This document shows, one piece after another, positions 1 through 9,790 of a DNA stretch of 64,000 nucleotides. Every line of letters starts with the position of its first letter. The stretch's first letter is position 1. The notes beneath the pieces are model-generated. The model saw only the letters and a list, made by a program, of their open reading frames with translations. It did no database searches and was not told the origin of the DNA. The translations under genes were made by a program, and so were the position numbers. The DNA is from Hermatobates lingyangjiaoensis (lineage: Eukaryota > Arthropoda > Insecta > Hemiptera > Hermatobatidae). The stretch is from contig JAPFBL010000164.1 in NCBI GenBank assembly GCA_026182355.1, positions 434,001-498,000 of the forward strand, given 5' to 3'.

Positions 1-394
1 CAGTGGAGAGATTGCATTTGGGTATCGAGTAGTAAAATTTATCAATATCGAGCAGATTGCTCTATCACTTTCTTATCATCATTAAATTGATTCAACAAGA
101 AATCAGTGATTTATATGCTTGGAAATTGACAGTCACTAAATAAATTACCTGATAAGGAAAAAATAATGAGGAGCGTATAAAAGAGACGTGTGGGGGGAGA
201 ATCTAAACCGTGAGCTGACAGACAATAGACAAGTCGTGTATCTTGTGATACATTATTTACATGCCATCATCAAATACTATAATTGAAAAAACTACATACA
301 ATTATATAATGTGTGTAAATATGTTATACCTAGGTTAAGGGATATACAAATTACAAATTTGTAATGTAATATTTAGTTTTTCTGTTTCAGAATT
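1..394. other. AT-rich DNA without a recognisable gene
   Basis: Only short frames broken by stops are present. I see no domain, repeat unit or RNA gene here. Confidence 0.5.
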
Positions 395-450
395 TATACT
401 TCTGCCTATGAAAAAGGTTTTAAATAAAAACTGAAGCGTTGGTAATGAGA
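395..450 (+). repeat. Degenerate PLE tip, family 4
   Basis: The stretch CTATGAAAAAGGTTTTAAA followed by GCGTTGGTAATGAGAG matches the minus-strand sequence near 32745-32815. There the same motif belongs to an inverted pair of Penelope-like tips. The central GAAACGTT-type motif is decayed here (GAAGCGTT). This is a short, old fragment. Confidence 0.45.
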
Positions 451-465
451 GTTTATAATATATAT

Positions 466-610
466 ATATAGAGAGAGAGAGAGTAGCAGTTTGCTTCTCA
501 ACGCGAGTACTTCGCACTTCTTCCCGATGACGACGGATGTCGAAATATCGAAGTGAGTTCTGTAGTGTCTTTCTGTGTTCTTTTCTATGTGTTAAAGTGT
601 ATATATATAT
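466..610 (+). mobile_element. PLE 3' tip, family 2, hammerhead-like core
   Basis: The repeat runs from a (TA)n/(GA)n tract to a second (TA)n tract. Positions 515-555 hold CACTTC, then CCGATGA, a short GAC/GTC stem, GAAATATC and GAAGTG. The same order recurs at about seven other loci in this window (19.1, 25.1, 25.6, 33.0, 33.4, 47.3 and 47.9 kb). No protein is encoded. Assignment to Penelope-like elements rests on the shared architecture with family 1, which is physically linked to a PLE ORF at 21.1 kb. This copy has C in place of the core U4, so it is probably inactive. Confidence 0.6.
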
Positions 611-1402
611 CAGTGGCGACTCCTGACCTTTTTCTTTAGGCATGCAATTTTCAAAGAATAAAAGAAATACAGAGAAATACCCTTCTAATTCTCATGTTCA
701 GTCTTTTCATGTTGCACAAAAGGATAATGATGTATTAAGAACATTTTATGAGGATTTGAATCAGGTTTTATTTGGAAATACTTTTAACATTAACTTTTAT
801 TAACCAATACAATAAAAATAGGCAAAAAATGTTTTTATTAAAGAAAGAGATACACAATACATCATTTGAATAAAAACTTCTTGCAAAATTCTTCGATAAC
901 AAAACCATAAAACTTCTCTCTATCTGCCATGATGTCTTTAAGTAAATGTCTTTCAATTGAAATTAGGGATAAATTAGACAATCGCTCTTCACTTTGGGAG
1001 CTTCGTAAATAACTTTTAATTCTTTTGAGGGCAGAAAACGATCTCTCAACACTTGCTGTTGTTATGGGAATAGTCATAACCAAATTCATGAGTTTATAAA
1101 TTTCCGGAAGACCTGTGTGCAAATCACTTTCCAGTATGTATTTGAGGAACTCAGCAAGCCTTAGTTGCAGTGTATGCAAACTTCGTTCTTGTTTCTCTTG
1201 GCAATTAAGACCATTTTCATTAACCAGAAATGATAAGAGTAAACCCCTGCATTGGGAAGCTTAGCGCAATCATAGAAAATGGTTCCTTAGCGTGTAGTGG
1301 AATAAAAAAAAGGGGTTCCCTCGTCTCGAACATTTTGGTTTCTTTAAAGATGAATTCTATGCATGCAATGCATGTGTTGCATTCCCTGAGAAATCGCCAC
1401 TG
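611..1402 (-). mobile_element. hAT DNA transposon, internally deleted
   Basis: The left end reads CAGTGGCGACTCCTGACC. The right end, read inward on the other strand, is CAGTGGCGATTTCTCAGGG. These are terminal inverted repeats of about 15 bp with two mismatches. Both flanks are ATATATAT (603-610 and 1403-1410), consistent with the 8-bp duplication made by hAT transposases, though uninformative inside a TA microsatellite. The 792-bp body keeps only the transposase C-terminus on the minus strand. The element split a (TA)n tract that separates two PLE tips, so it is younger than that arrangement. Confidence 0.8.
862..1230 (-). pseudogene. hAT transposase C-terminal dimerisation domain (fragment)
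   Basis: The minus-strand frame encodes a segment with TTASVERSFSALKRIKSYLRS followed by ERLSNLSLISIERHLL. This is the classic signature of the hAT family C-terminal dimerisation domain, where the conserved ERSFS and the following LSLI(S)IE region close the RNase H-like catalytic fold. The readable frame continues upstream of the first start-like codon to about 1230 (residues CQEKQERSLHTLQ), showing that no true start is present. The BED zinc finger and the catalytic DDE residues, which lie N-terminal in a protein usually of 600 residues or more, are missing. It is a relic that cannot transpose by itself. Confidence 0.85.
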
Positions 1403-1410
1403 ATATATAT

Positions 1411-1645
1411 ATATATATAAAGATTTCACATAAACACGTGAAACAACAATCAATGATCAAACCACAATAAGAAATGGGAAAACAAGACTAAGATCTTTCA
1501 ACCGTAACAAGCGGTCTTCGTCAGAGTCAAAAACCCAACTGACCAACTGATCAGATCAGTTGGGTTTTTGACTCTGACGAAGACCGCTTGTTACGGTTGA
1601 AAGATCTTAGTCTTGTTTTTCCATTTCTTATTGTGGTTTGATCAT
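1411..1645. mobile_element. Inverted pair of PLE family 1 tips (palindrome)
   Basis: The left arm is the minus-strand tip, starting at the terminal AAAGATTTCACATAAACACG. The right arm is the same sequence on the plus strand, ending at GGTTTGATCA. They meet around 1540-1556. The hammerhead-like cores lie at 1486-1528 (minus) and 1570-1612 (plus), each 43 bp with GACT/AGTC ends. Both outer ends run into (TA)n. There is no coding sequence between the arms, so this is a PLE reduced to two facing 3' tips. Confidence 0.75.
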
Positions 1646-2020
1646 ATATATATATATATATTACCATCAATAAATATTTAATATTATATATGTATAATTT
1701 GACACTAGATATAAATTATTTAAATTTCATAAAACACTGAAATAATTACTTCAATAATTAACCATTATTTACAAAAAAAGGTGATATTTTCTGGTGAGAG
1801 GTTGTTAGTGACCAGATATTCTAAGTAAAATTATAGCTGAATACCTGTATGAGCAAAGAAAAAAAAAGAGTTAAAACATTAAAAGGATCAATTAATTCTT
1901 AACCTGAACATTTGACTAAGTCCTGACAAAAAATTTTTTTTTCCTCACAGTCAATACTTCTATCATTATTTATATATATGAGGTATTGTTTTCTTGACCA
2001 CAATTTACTAATAAAACTAT
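1646..2020. other. AT-rich spacer
   Basis: A (TA)n run is followed by AT-rich sequence with no recognisable gene or repeat unit. Confidence 0.5.
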
Positions 2021-2313
2021 TTCTTCTTCTTGGAGTTTGATCAGGGTCAATATACGGAATCACCTTTTCGCCAACGTTTCGTCTTTATTTTAAGACTTCC
2101 TCAGGGCTACAAACTAACAAAAAAGAATGGACATTTGTCATATCTACTTTACAATCATCATAACAATTTATTATGATGATTGTAAAGTAGATATGACAAA
2201 TGTCCATTGTTTTTTGTTAGTTTATAGCCCTGAGGAAGTCTTAAAATAAAGACGAAACGTTGGCGAAAAGGTGATTCCGTATATTAACCCTGACCAAACT
2301 CCAAGAAGAAGAA
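2021..2313. mobile_element. Near-perfect 143-bp palindrome, PLE family 3 tips
   Basis: The arms 2021-2163 and 2171-2313 are reverse complements with few mismatches and a loop of about 7 bases. Each arm carries GCC-CTGAGGA, a GTCTT/AAGAC stem, then GAAACGTT-GGC (2070-2107 minus; 2227-2264 plus). The GAAACGTT motif after a short hairpin is common at PLE ends. The sequence differs from families 1 and 2 but keeps the same order of pairing elements. Confidence 0.7.
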
Positions 2314-2421
2314 AAAGTGTTAATATTTATATATGCATATGTAGGATTAAAATGATCTGGTTCAGTCAGTCTTTCCTGTTCAAATCAAAAAGAGGAAAAT
2401 AAGAAATTATTAAATAATTAA

Positions 2422-2646
2422 CTAACAGACATGTGGTGTAAATATGGTGTTGATAGCCTGATCAAACCCTGGTCGTTTTCGTCTTAATTTATTGGATAGT
2501 CGATACATCCTTTGAATTGTGTCTGTATTACATTTATATAAATTGAAAGTTTCTGCAGTTAGGACCTTCTTATTACCTGATTCTAACCCCGTCTCTATTT
2601 TCCTTTTCCCTGGTTGTATACTGTACAACAAGTTCTCCAAAGACAT
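2422..2646 (-). pseudogene. Unrecognised repeat-borne ORF fragment
   Basis: A 74-residue frame of mixed composition contains LESGNKKVLTAETFNLY and a basic stretch RLSNKLRRKRPGFD. Part of it, on the opposite strand, recurs at 2960-3030 as LESVNNKILMAES, so it belongs to a repeated element and not to a single-copy gene. I do not recognise the family. Confidence 0.35.
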
Positions 2647-2654
2647 TTACATAT

Positions 2655-2930
2655 ATATATATTGGGGGTAAACGAAAGATATTTGATAGAATAATCTTTT
2701 TATCACGTAACAAGTTTTCGATTCTTTCATCGTATATTTTTTTATTTAGAAATACAATTATTTTTGATTTATCAGATTATTTTAAACTTTTTTTTTCAAA
2801 TAAGTAAAAAAAAAACTTTCTGATAAATGTCTATCTTTTGAAATCAATAGCAGAAATTAGTAGTTTCTATTTATTATTTTTTTTTTATTCTCATCTTATT
2901 AAACATTACAGACAATTAACATATAGACAC
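2655..2930. other. AT-rich spacer
   Basis: T-rich and A-rich runs only. I see nothing else. Confidence 0.5.
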
Positions 2931-3034
2931 AGTGTCAGCTTTGTTTATGAACACAGCGAGGGGGTTAGAATCAGTTAATAACAAGATCCTGATGGCAGAA
3001 TCTGCTGCATCTTCAATTTATATAAATATAATAC

Positions 3035-3442
3035 AGTCAATGATCAAACGACAATATGAATATGAGAAAACAAGACTAAGATCTTTCAACCGTAACAAGC
3101 GGTGTTCATCAAAGTCAAAACCCCAACAGAAACAGTAGATGCAGAAAACATCTGGTCAGGGGTTGAGAAGAGTTGTATTTTAAAAGGAGTGAAAGCGCAG
3201 GAAAGGACTAATGTTCAGAAAGGGATGTTTGGGGAAACAAAGGAGTACAGTAAAAAAGAGTAAAAAACTATCCGATAGCTGTCAACCCTCTTAAAGAGGC
3301 TATTGCCTTCGAAACGAAAATATCAAGTTTGAAGACACCGTTACTAATGTTTATAATATTTGATCTATTAAATTTAATTAGAGACGATTCATATTTGGGA
3401 TAAACGTGAATTGTTATTTCACGTGTTTATGTGTAATCTTTG
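3035..3442 (-). mobile_element. 5'-truncated PLE copy with 14-bp target duplication
   Basis: The identical 14-mer TATAAATATAATAC flanks the copy at 3021-3034 and 3443-3456. On the minus strand, positions 3400 to about 3280 encode a decayed version of the PLE C-terminus also seen at 21.1 kb (SSLIKFNRSNIINISNG is shared). Then come the 3' UTR and the hammerhead-like core (3074-3116, where C3 has become T). At the truncated end, 3409-3442, lies an inverted copy of the 3' tip (TTATTTCACGTGTTTATGTG). A 5' truncation capped by an inverted terminal piece is typical of Penelope-like insertions. Confidence 0.8.
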
Positions 3443-3456
3443 TATAAATATAATAC

Positions 3457-5229
3457 TGTGTGCATCCAGAAAATACTTCATAGCCGTTATAATACAACAA
3501 TCATTTGCATACTTTATCACAATATGTAGTATTTACTGTTTTAGTTTAATGTATATAATAATCGTCATGATCATTTATATGTAATCACTCACCTGTTTGT
3601 ATGCACATTACATAAATATACATAATTCCGACCACCAGTTGACGAGAAGTACGTGCTGCAGCATTAGTTATTCCTCGCAACCTTAAATCATCTCACCACT
3701 CCTTCAATCAGTCCGGAATTAGTGTTATTATCACTCAGTCAATGCACGACCCTCGAATTCCTCACGTAGTTGCAAGGGCATTTCTATTTTTGGACTTCCT
3801 TTTTGACTAGTGTCTATTTTAGTTTTACTAGTAAACATGCTGCAATGAACTTTAACTCTTCACCTATATTTTCCTCTAATTTTTTTGTTCAAAATAATTT
3901 CATTCTAATATGATTCTATAATTTAATATATATTTGGTTTAAATCATATGTCTACAATCGTACGCACTTTTATTTATAATGTTTCTATATTTTCTATATT
4001 TTTTATAACATTCTGCCAATATTATTCTTTTTTTTCATTTGTTTCTTCATTGGAATCATTTATTTTGCATAATTCATATGATAATAGTTTAACCAAAATT
4101 ATCATACAATTTCATATAATATTTCGTTATGTTGCATTTCTGTAATCTATTTTGGTTATTCTTCAACTATCCATGAGGGATTTAAAACTGTATATTTCAA
4201 TATGTAATTCATAAATATTTACTCCGGTCAAATAACAGAGTTTCTGACACCATGAAAAACAACCTAAAAATGTTTAATTAATTATATATATACGAAAAAT
4301 TACATGTGCAATTAATTATAACTTTTATCTTGAAAGAAAAACTGCCCTTTCAAACGAATGCCTATCCTTTGAAATCAATAGTAGCAATGTCAAATAAACA
4401 AGCATCCTTTATAATTAAAATGGATCCAGTCAATAGGATTCCTTGAGATGCGAGATATTTCTCGCGGGAATTCCGCTAGACATATTGAAGAGATCGATAT
4501 CCAAGATACGAGAACATCGCTAGATCATAGCGATACTGCGAGAAATCGTGTAAATCGGCTGCAGCATTCCAAGTTTGTTTGCATCCGGAGTTTTGCGTAA
4601 ATTCATTAGTGTTGACAATAATGCAAAATTGGAAAAGTAATACAAGGATGTTAGCGTACTATTGTGAGCAATTACAGTAAAATTTTTAATATAATTGTTA
4701 GTTTAATAAGATTAACGCTTGAGTATGATATGTGATATTCGCTTTGAAAATGGAATTCGATTAATCATGTTTGAATGATTTCTTCCACAAAAAAAATAAT
4801 CTCTCGCTTTTTGAATATTATAGAATACTAAATGCCGAAGACTCTTTCTTGGTCATTTATAGGATAGTATTTCCCACAGTTCTGCCTTTCTTTTGTTTCT
4901 TCTGGTGTCATGTTACATCCTGTTTCATCTCCCACAGTCTCAGTCTCCAAGGTAAAGTGTCACATTAAAACACCATTTCTTTTTAATCATTTATTTTATT
5001 ATTCATTTATATTTACTAATTCATTGCTTTTTGTATTACTAAGTGTTTGCGTATATTTTCTCAATAATTAAACATTATTTGAATGTTTTTAGATGGTTGT
5101 AACGTGTTACTGACTTTTATGTTGTTTCTTGAGGGAGGGAATTGCTTGGACCAGAAATTCTATAAGAGATTAATAATGGAACGATGTTTCACTTTAAGTA
5201 TCGAGTACCAATCCAGATGGCAGTAGAGA
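3457..5229. other. Unassigned AT-rich DNA
   Basis: No gene was recognised. A more complex, less AT-rich patch lies at about 4440-4620, including GATATTTCTCGCGGGAATTC, and another at 3640-3780. Short frames such as 4771-4968 look like chance frames without domains. Confidence 0.45.
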
Positions 5230-5450
5230 ACTAGAGTAGCCCAATTGCTTGTGTGCTCGTCTCTGGACAGGTAGATCAGATTTTTTTCACGAGGAAGGTG
5301 ACAAATCTGAACAGATCGTCCCTCGGGTAGGACGTTATTATACAGTTGGTTCCGAGCTTGCACGATCTCAGATCCTCGTTAAAAATCCCTACTCTAAATA
5401 TACTTGAGTTAGGCAAAATTTAGGACTCCCAATGTAAAGTGATTGGGAAA
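5230..5450 (+). mobile_element. tRNA-derived SINE copy (diverged)
   Basis: The copy has a decayed tRNA-like head (TAGCCCAATTGCTTGTGTGC) and then the family body: TCGTCCCTCGG, CCGAGCTTGCACGATC, CTCTAAATATACTTGAGTTA and GGACTCCCAATGTA. It matches the full copy at 35933-36257 in order and orientation. The B box is damaged, so Pol III transcription is unlikely. Confidence 0.75.
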
Positions 5451-7545
5451 ATACATTAGGGAGACTATTGAGAAATAGTGTCACGAATGTAGTTTTCTTT
5501 CTACCATCAATCCACCCCCTCAAAAAACTGTATAGTTTATTTATTGCTAATATAAATTGTATTTATTCAGTTAATTAAATTTAAATATCGTATATTTGTA
5601 GTCATTTTTTGATACTATTTAGTAAGAATCATCATTTTTGTTTAGCATCATTGTTTAGTATAGCCCTCTTTTACTGAAAACAAGTGATCTAGAGTTTCTA
5701 TTTTTAAACATTAGGTATTGTTCTTAATTTTTGAAAATCCTCATTCCTATATGCTATCAAGTCTTTACTCTAGAACATTATAATTGTCACAAGTTATTAT
5801 ATAGTTTTTAAATGTTATATGATAAGTTTAACTGCTGACACATGATAATTATTGTTCTTAACGACAGTATATGCAAATATAAGTAGTGTTCATTGAAATA
5901 ATTAATAGTAAGAGATTGTTTGTTTAGATTAACCATAGAATTGGCTTGTTTTCATTTGAAAGGCGTAGGGTTTGTTATCAGGTGATGCACCACACACTAT
6001 ATGAGTGTGTTGATGTTGTAAAATGAAGCGGTTTTTAAAGGATGGTGAGATGGGAAGCGGGCAGGAATTTGATACAGAGGGCTACTTGTTATGATCTAGA
6101 CAAGCTGTTAAAGCACTCATCATCCTGTCTCACACCCTTCATCGGCAAGTCAACTTGGTCGACTGCTGTACAAGTGCCACTCGACCCCATTTACTTCCAA
6201 CCCCTTGTTATCTTATGCCTCCAACCTTCCCCCCTCCACCCCAAACAACATCCTCTTTTCATCAGTCCGTCAAGTGGTAAGCAATCCTGTAAAACTTTCT
6301 GTCAAGTAGATTATGAATCATCAGATTGGCAGCAATCAGATGTGAGTTAGATCTACGCTGTGTTCACATAAATCAATGTTATTTATGGCTCAGGCGGTAA
6401 TGTAATTTGCAACCCTATTATCTCCAAATATCTTCATCTCAGGCCCAATGTCATATCATGTCCTTGTCGCGATATTATTATCTGCATGCGAGTAAATAAT
6501 AATTATACGAGGTAAAACAACTCTAATTAATTGTGATACAAATTAAGTACAGATAAAATATAAATTAAGTCCACAACAGATAATCGGAATATTCCATTAA
6601 GTACTTAATACCAATTTGAACATTGGTATTAGGTAACTCAGCTTCCTTTCAAAAGAAGTTTTCTAGAAAGCATGTATGAAGTACAGGTATAAATGTACTT
6701 CATACATTTATACCTGTTACTGTAACCAGTATTTGTAAACATGGTGAAAACAAATTCTCAACAATAACATCCAGACGTAACAGTCATTTGTTCCTAATTC
6801 ATTCACTAGAACCTTCTGGGAGTTGAACTAACGATAGGGAAATTGACCTTCCTTACTGATATCATTTCTAAATAACACTCTTGAAGCTTAAATAAGCTAT
6901 TTCATATATTAATTTTTGTAAATTACAATATATTAAAGTACTAGAACATTTAAAAACTTCTCGGTAAGACCCTTTTTCTTTGTCATATTTTTCAAGATTA
7001 CGCCCAAAAGTAATGTTTAAGTACTTTGGGTACCGTGTAATGTGGGACCGTATAAACAGCCTGATAACTTGAGTAAACTAGAATTAGATGTGCTAGCTTT
7101 AATAACCTGGTGTTAGTACTAAGGTGATTCCCACAGGGAGTATGGAGTATCAGTGGAATAGAAAGAACGTTCTGGTTCTTTAAATACATTCCTTTTTTAG
7201 ATGCTAATTTTCTTGCTAATCTGAATTTTAAGGATACTCGCTCAGGAAATTTAGAGTGTCTGTGAATCTTTGTGTTATGTGGGATGGAAAAAAATCTGTT
7301 TTCTTAGGTTTTTTTAACTGACTATTAAGTAAGTCAGTTTTCTTCTTAGCATATAATCGTTTGGATGTCATGAAGTCTATCTCCATATTAGTCTGAGTGG
7401 TCAATCCCTTTGTGGCCTATTCTTGATAGAAATAAGATCAAATTATATTAAAGCCTAAAAAAAATGCCTGTTTTGATAGTTATACATCAATAAACAAACA
7501 AATTTTACAAAATACATTTTAAAAATTAACCATCAGTAATAGCTA
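5451..7545. other. Unassigned DNA with one complex patch
   Basis: Mostly AT-rich. The interval 5960-6500 is compositionally more complex and holds a 102-residue plus-strand frame (6042-6350) with no recognisable domain; it could be single-copy DNA. Around 6673-6717 two mutually exclusive hairpins overlap (TGTATGAAGTAC/GTACTTCATACA and a 15-bp arm pair starting at ACAGGTATAA). Confidence 0.4.
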
Positions 7546-7549
7546 GATT

Positions 7550-7807
7550 GAATACCCTAGTTCTCAATAGGTCACTAAAGTTAAACAGCATTAGGTGTAG
7601 CTGGCACTTGGATGGGTGACATCATATGCCGTTGGTTACCCAATCATCTAAATTACCCATTACAATGAGTGATGAATCATGAATAGGCCCAGACTTAATT
7701 TCCTCAATTTCAACTGCACAAAGCACATAATTACCATATGTTTGTGGGCATTGAATAAAAGAAAAAAAACATTAAAACAAAAGACATACAAGCTACTCAG
7801 CAGGTCT
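7550..7807 (+). mobile_element. 5S-rRNA-derived SINE
   Basis: Positions about 7575-7622 read AGTTAAACAGC...CTTGGATGGGTGAC. These correspond to the box A and box C internal promoter region of 5S rRNA (normally AGTTAAGCA and TTGGATGGG(T/A)GAC). The 5S-like part is followed by an unrelated body ending in CAAGCTACTCAGCAGGTCTC. That 3' end recurs at 8811-8871, showing that this is a dispersed repeat and not a simple 5S pseudogene. The organisation fits the SINE3 class, with a 5S-derived head and Pol III promoter. Transcription potential is uncertain because both boxes differ from functional 5S genes. Confidence 0.65.
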
Positions 7808-7939
7808 CTTTTTACGTACGATATCTCTTAAAATATTCAAAAATGATCCTCTTGTTTTTTCTACCAAACGCCACAAAAAAAAAAAGACAAAAGAATGGAA
7901 AAAAGCATAATAAACTCGGAAATGGAATAAATGAAGGAT

Positions 7940-8197
7940 TTAAATTGGATGCTGAAAGTGAAAATTGAGTAGTGGTTTAAAAAAAAAAAACGGAAGACAA
8001 AAGTAAAATGCTTTGTGGGAGTACAGACTTGTGAGAAGTTCAATTAACCTGTTATGGAGTTGGCTGTGAAAAGAGGCCTGTTTAGGATGTTTAATTTTTT
8101 CTTGTATTAATGCAAGCAAAGCTCCTCGTGGCATCATTCTCTTTATTTCCTTATTAATATGAATTTTTCCTTCTTTAGATATACTTTTGTTTCCCAT
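7940..8197 (-). pseudogene. Unrecognised basic ORF, probably repeat-borne
   Basis: The first ~65 residues look coding-like (EIKRMMPRGALLALIQEKIK, then a His-rich segment) before the frame becomes phenylalanine-rich low complexity. It lies just beyond the 5S-SINE on the opposite strand. I do not recognise the family. A transposon N-terminal fragment is possible, and chance is also possible. Confidence 0.25.
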
Positions 8198-8597
8198 TCA
8201 CCTATACGCAATAATTTTCTTTTATTTCAATACAACCCATTCATATTTTATCTATATTTACATTTGTTTTATTCACGTTACAAACTTCCTTCAACAAAGG
8301 AATCAAAGATTTATTATTCATTAATTCAGCTAAAACAAACATTACTTTTTGTTTGTAATATATCTTGAGTTTACGATGTGTTTATTTTAAAGTCAAATGT
8401 TTGAACAAAGCTCCTAATACTTTATTATTCTTTCATTAGACTTAAATTAAACAGATATTTTATTATTTTAACACAATTAAACATTTAAACAGAAAACTTA
8501 TCTAATGTGTTATTTAGAAGCCCGCTGGACCATTTCATTTAATTGCTCTCTCTGTCTCTTCTCTCTGTCTCTGTCTCTCTTTCTATATATATATAAT

Positions 8598-8740
8598 TAA
8601 AAAGGTTATGTCTGATTTCATTTTACTTAACTTCGTTTAATGTTTCTCCAAACTTGGAAACCTTTCTTCAATTTGAGGTTTTGAAGTTTGGAGAAACAAT
8701 CAACGAAGTTAAGTAAAGTGAAATCAGATATAACGTTTTT
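8598..8740. repeat. Fold-back repeat with ~58-bp arms
   Basis: The arms (AAAAAGGTTATGTCTGATTT... and its reverse complement near 8683-8740) are separated by about 28 bases. The left flank is (TC)n/(TA)n; a (TA)n tract follows beyond 8780. It may be a MITE or another palindromic PLE tip pair. No hammerhead-like core is visible, so the class is open. Confidence 0.6.
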
Positions 8741-8810
8741 AAATATATGTATTCAAGAATGATTGCTTCCAAATTTTACAAATATATATATATATATATA
8801 TATATGTGGG

Positions 8811-8871
8811 GATTGAATAAAAGAAAAAAAAACATTAAAACAAAAACCATACAAGCTACTCAGCAGGTCTC
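8811..8871 (+). repeat. 3' end of the 5S-derived SINE
   Basis: This is nearly identical to 7747-7807 (GGGATTGAATAAAAGAAAAA through CAGCAGGTCTC). It is bounded on both sides by (TA)n and is a 3' fragment without the 5S-like head. Confidence 0.65.
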
Positions 8872-9245
8872 ATATATATATAATCATTGCGATCCCTCCT
8901 AGGACCAGAATTATGATGTACATCAGGAGGGACTACACGGTTATTAATCAACTTAGGAGGATAACCTCGGTCAACAAATTTCTTTTTTAATAAGTCGATT
9001 TGGAGTGAACGGTCATTTAAACTGATGCTAATTTTGTGAAGATGTATGGACAAAGATCTGGGGATGACCTTTTTTACGTGGGAGGGATGACAACTGTTAA
9101 AATGAAGGTATTGCTGGGCATTAGTAGGCTTGATATGGACAGAGGTGGAAAAATGACCATCAATGTAGGTGACATTGACATCCAAAAAGGAAATGAGGGT
9201 ATTGGACACCTAGTGAGTAAAGGAAATGGATGAAGAGAAAGTTTG
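8856..9245 (-). pseudogene. Penelope-like reverse transcriptase, C-terminal segment
   Basis: The minus-strand frame contains SFLDVNVTYIDG, then KPTNAQQYLHFNSCHPSHVKKVIPRS and LLKKKFVDRGYPPKLI (each quoted in part). This order (FLDV; KPT-x-x-QYLHxxSCHPxHxKxxIP; FxxRGYP) is characteristic of the region after the catalytic motifs in Penelope-like reverse transcriptases. The catalytic YxDD region upstream and the GIY-YIG endonuclease downstream are absent. The frame runs out into (TA)n and the SINE end at 8871, so the element is broken at both ends. The match to the family is strong; function is lost. Confidence 0.85.
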
Positions 9246-9263
9246 CTATGATGTGAGGAACAG

Positions 9264-9397
9264 GTCTAGGTCATGTCTACCATGGGGCCACATGAAAAAA
9301 AAAATATATATATGATGTTCTTTCAAATTTCCTCAAAATTCAAATTCAAGAATTATATACATATGTTTGTTTGTGTGTGTGTGTGTGCGTGCGTGTA

Positions 9398-9482
<85 letters not shown>

Positions 9483-9659
9483 TGGAATAAAATTAATAAA
9501 TATATTGTTAAAAATTCCCTATGAATTTCTATGAATCCCTATGACCTATGAATCCCTAGGTCATGTGTACCATGGGGCCACATGAAAAAAAAATATATAT
9601 ATATATATGATGTTCTTTCCAATTTCCTCAAAATTCAAATTCAAGAATTATATACATAT

Positions 9660-9699
<40 letters not shown>

Positions 9700-9790
9700 G
9701 TGCGTGTATGTGTATGCGTGCGCGCGTGTGTGTGTGTGATGGAATAAAATTAATAAATATATTGTTAAAAATTCCCTATGAATTTCAAAT
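9264..9790 (+). repeat. ~290-bp tandem duplication carrying (TG)n
   Basis: Unit 1 starts at CTAGGTCATG (9266) and unit 2 at 9556. Each holds CATGGGGCCACATGAAAAA, a short (TA)n, an AATTCAAGAATTATATAC segment, a (TG)n run (9363-9481; 9661-9740) and AAAATTCCCTATGAATTTC. The two TG runs differ in length and interruptions, while the unique parts are nearly identical. The duplication therefore looks recent. Confidence 0.85.

Noticed and set aside
7575..7645. Functional 5S rRNA gene
   Set aside because: Only the internal promoter-like half is recognisable, with several differences, and it is fused to a repeat body.
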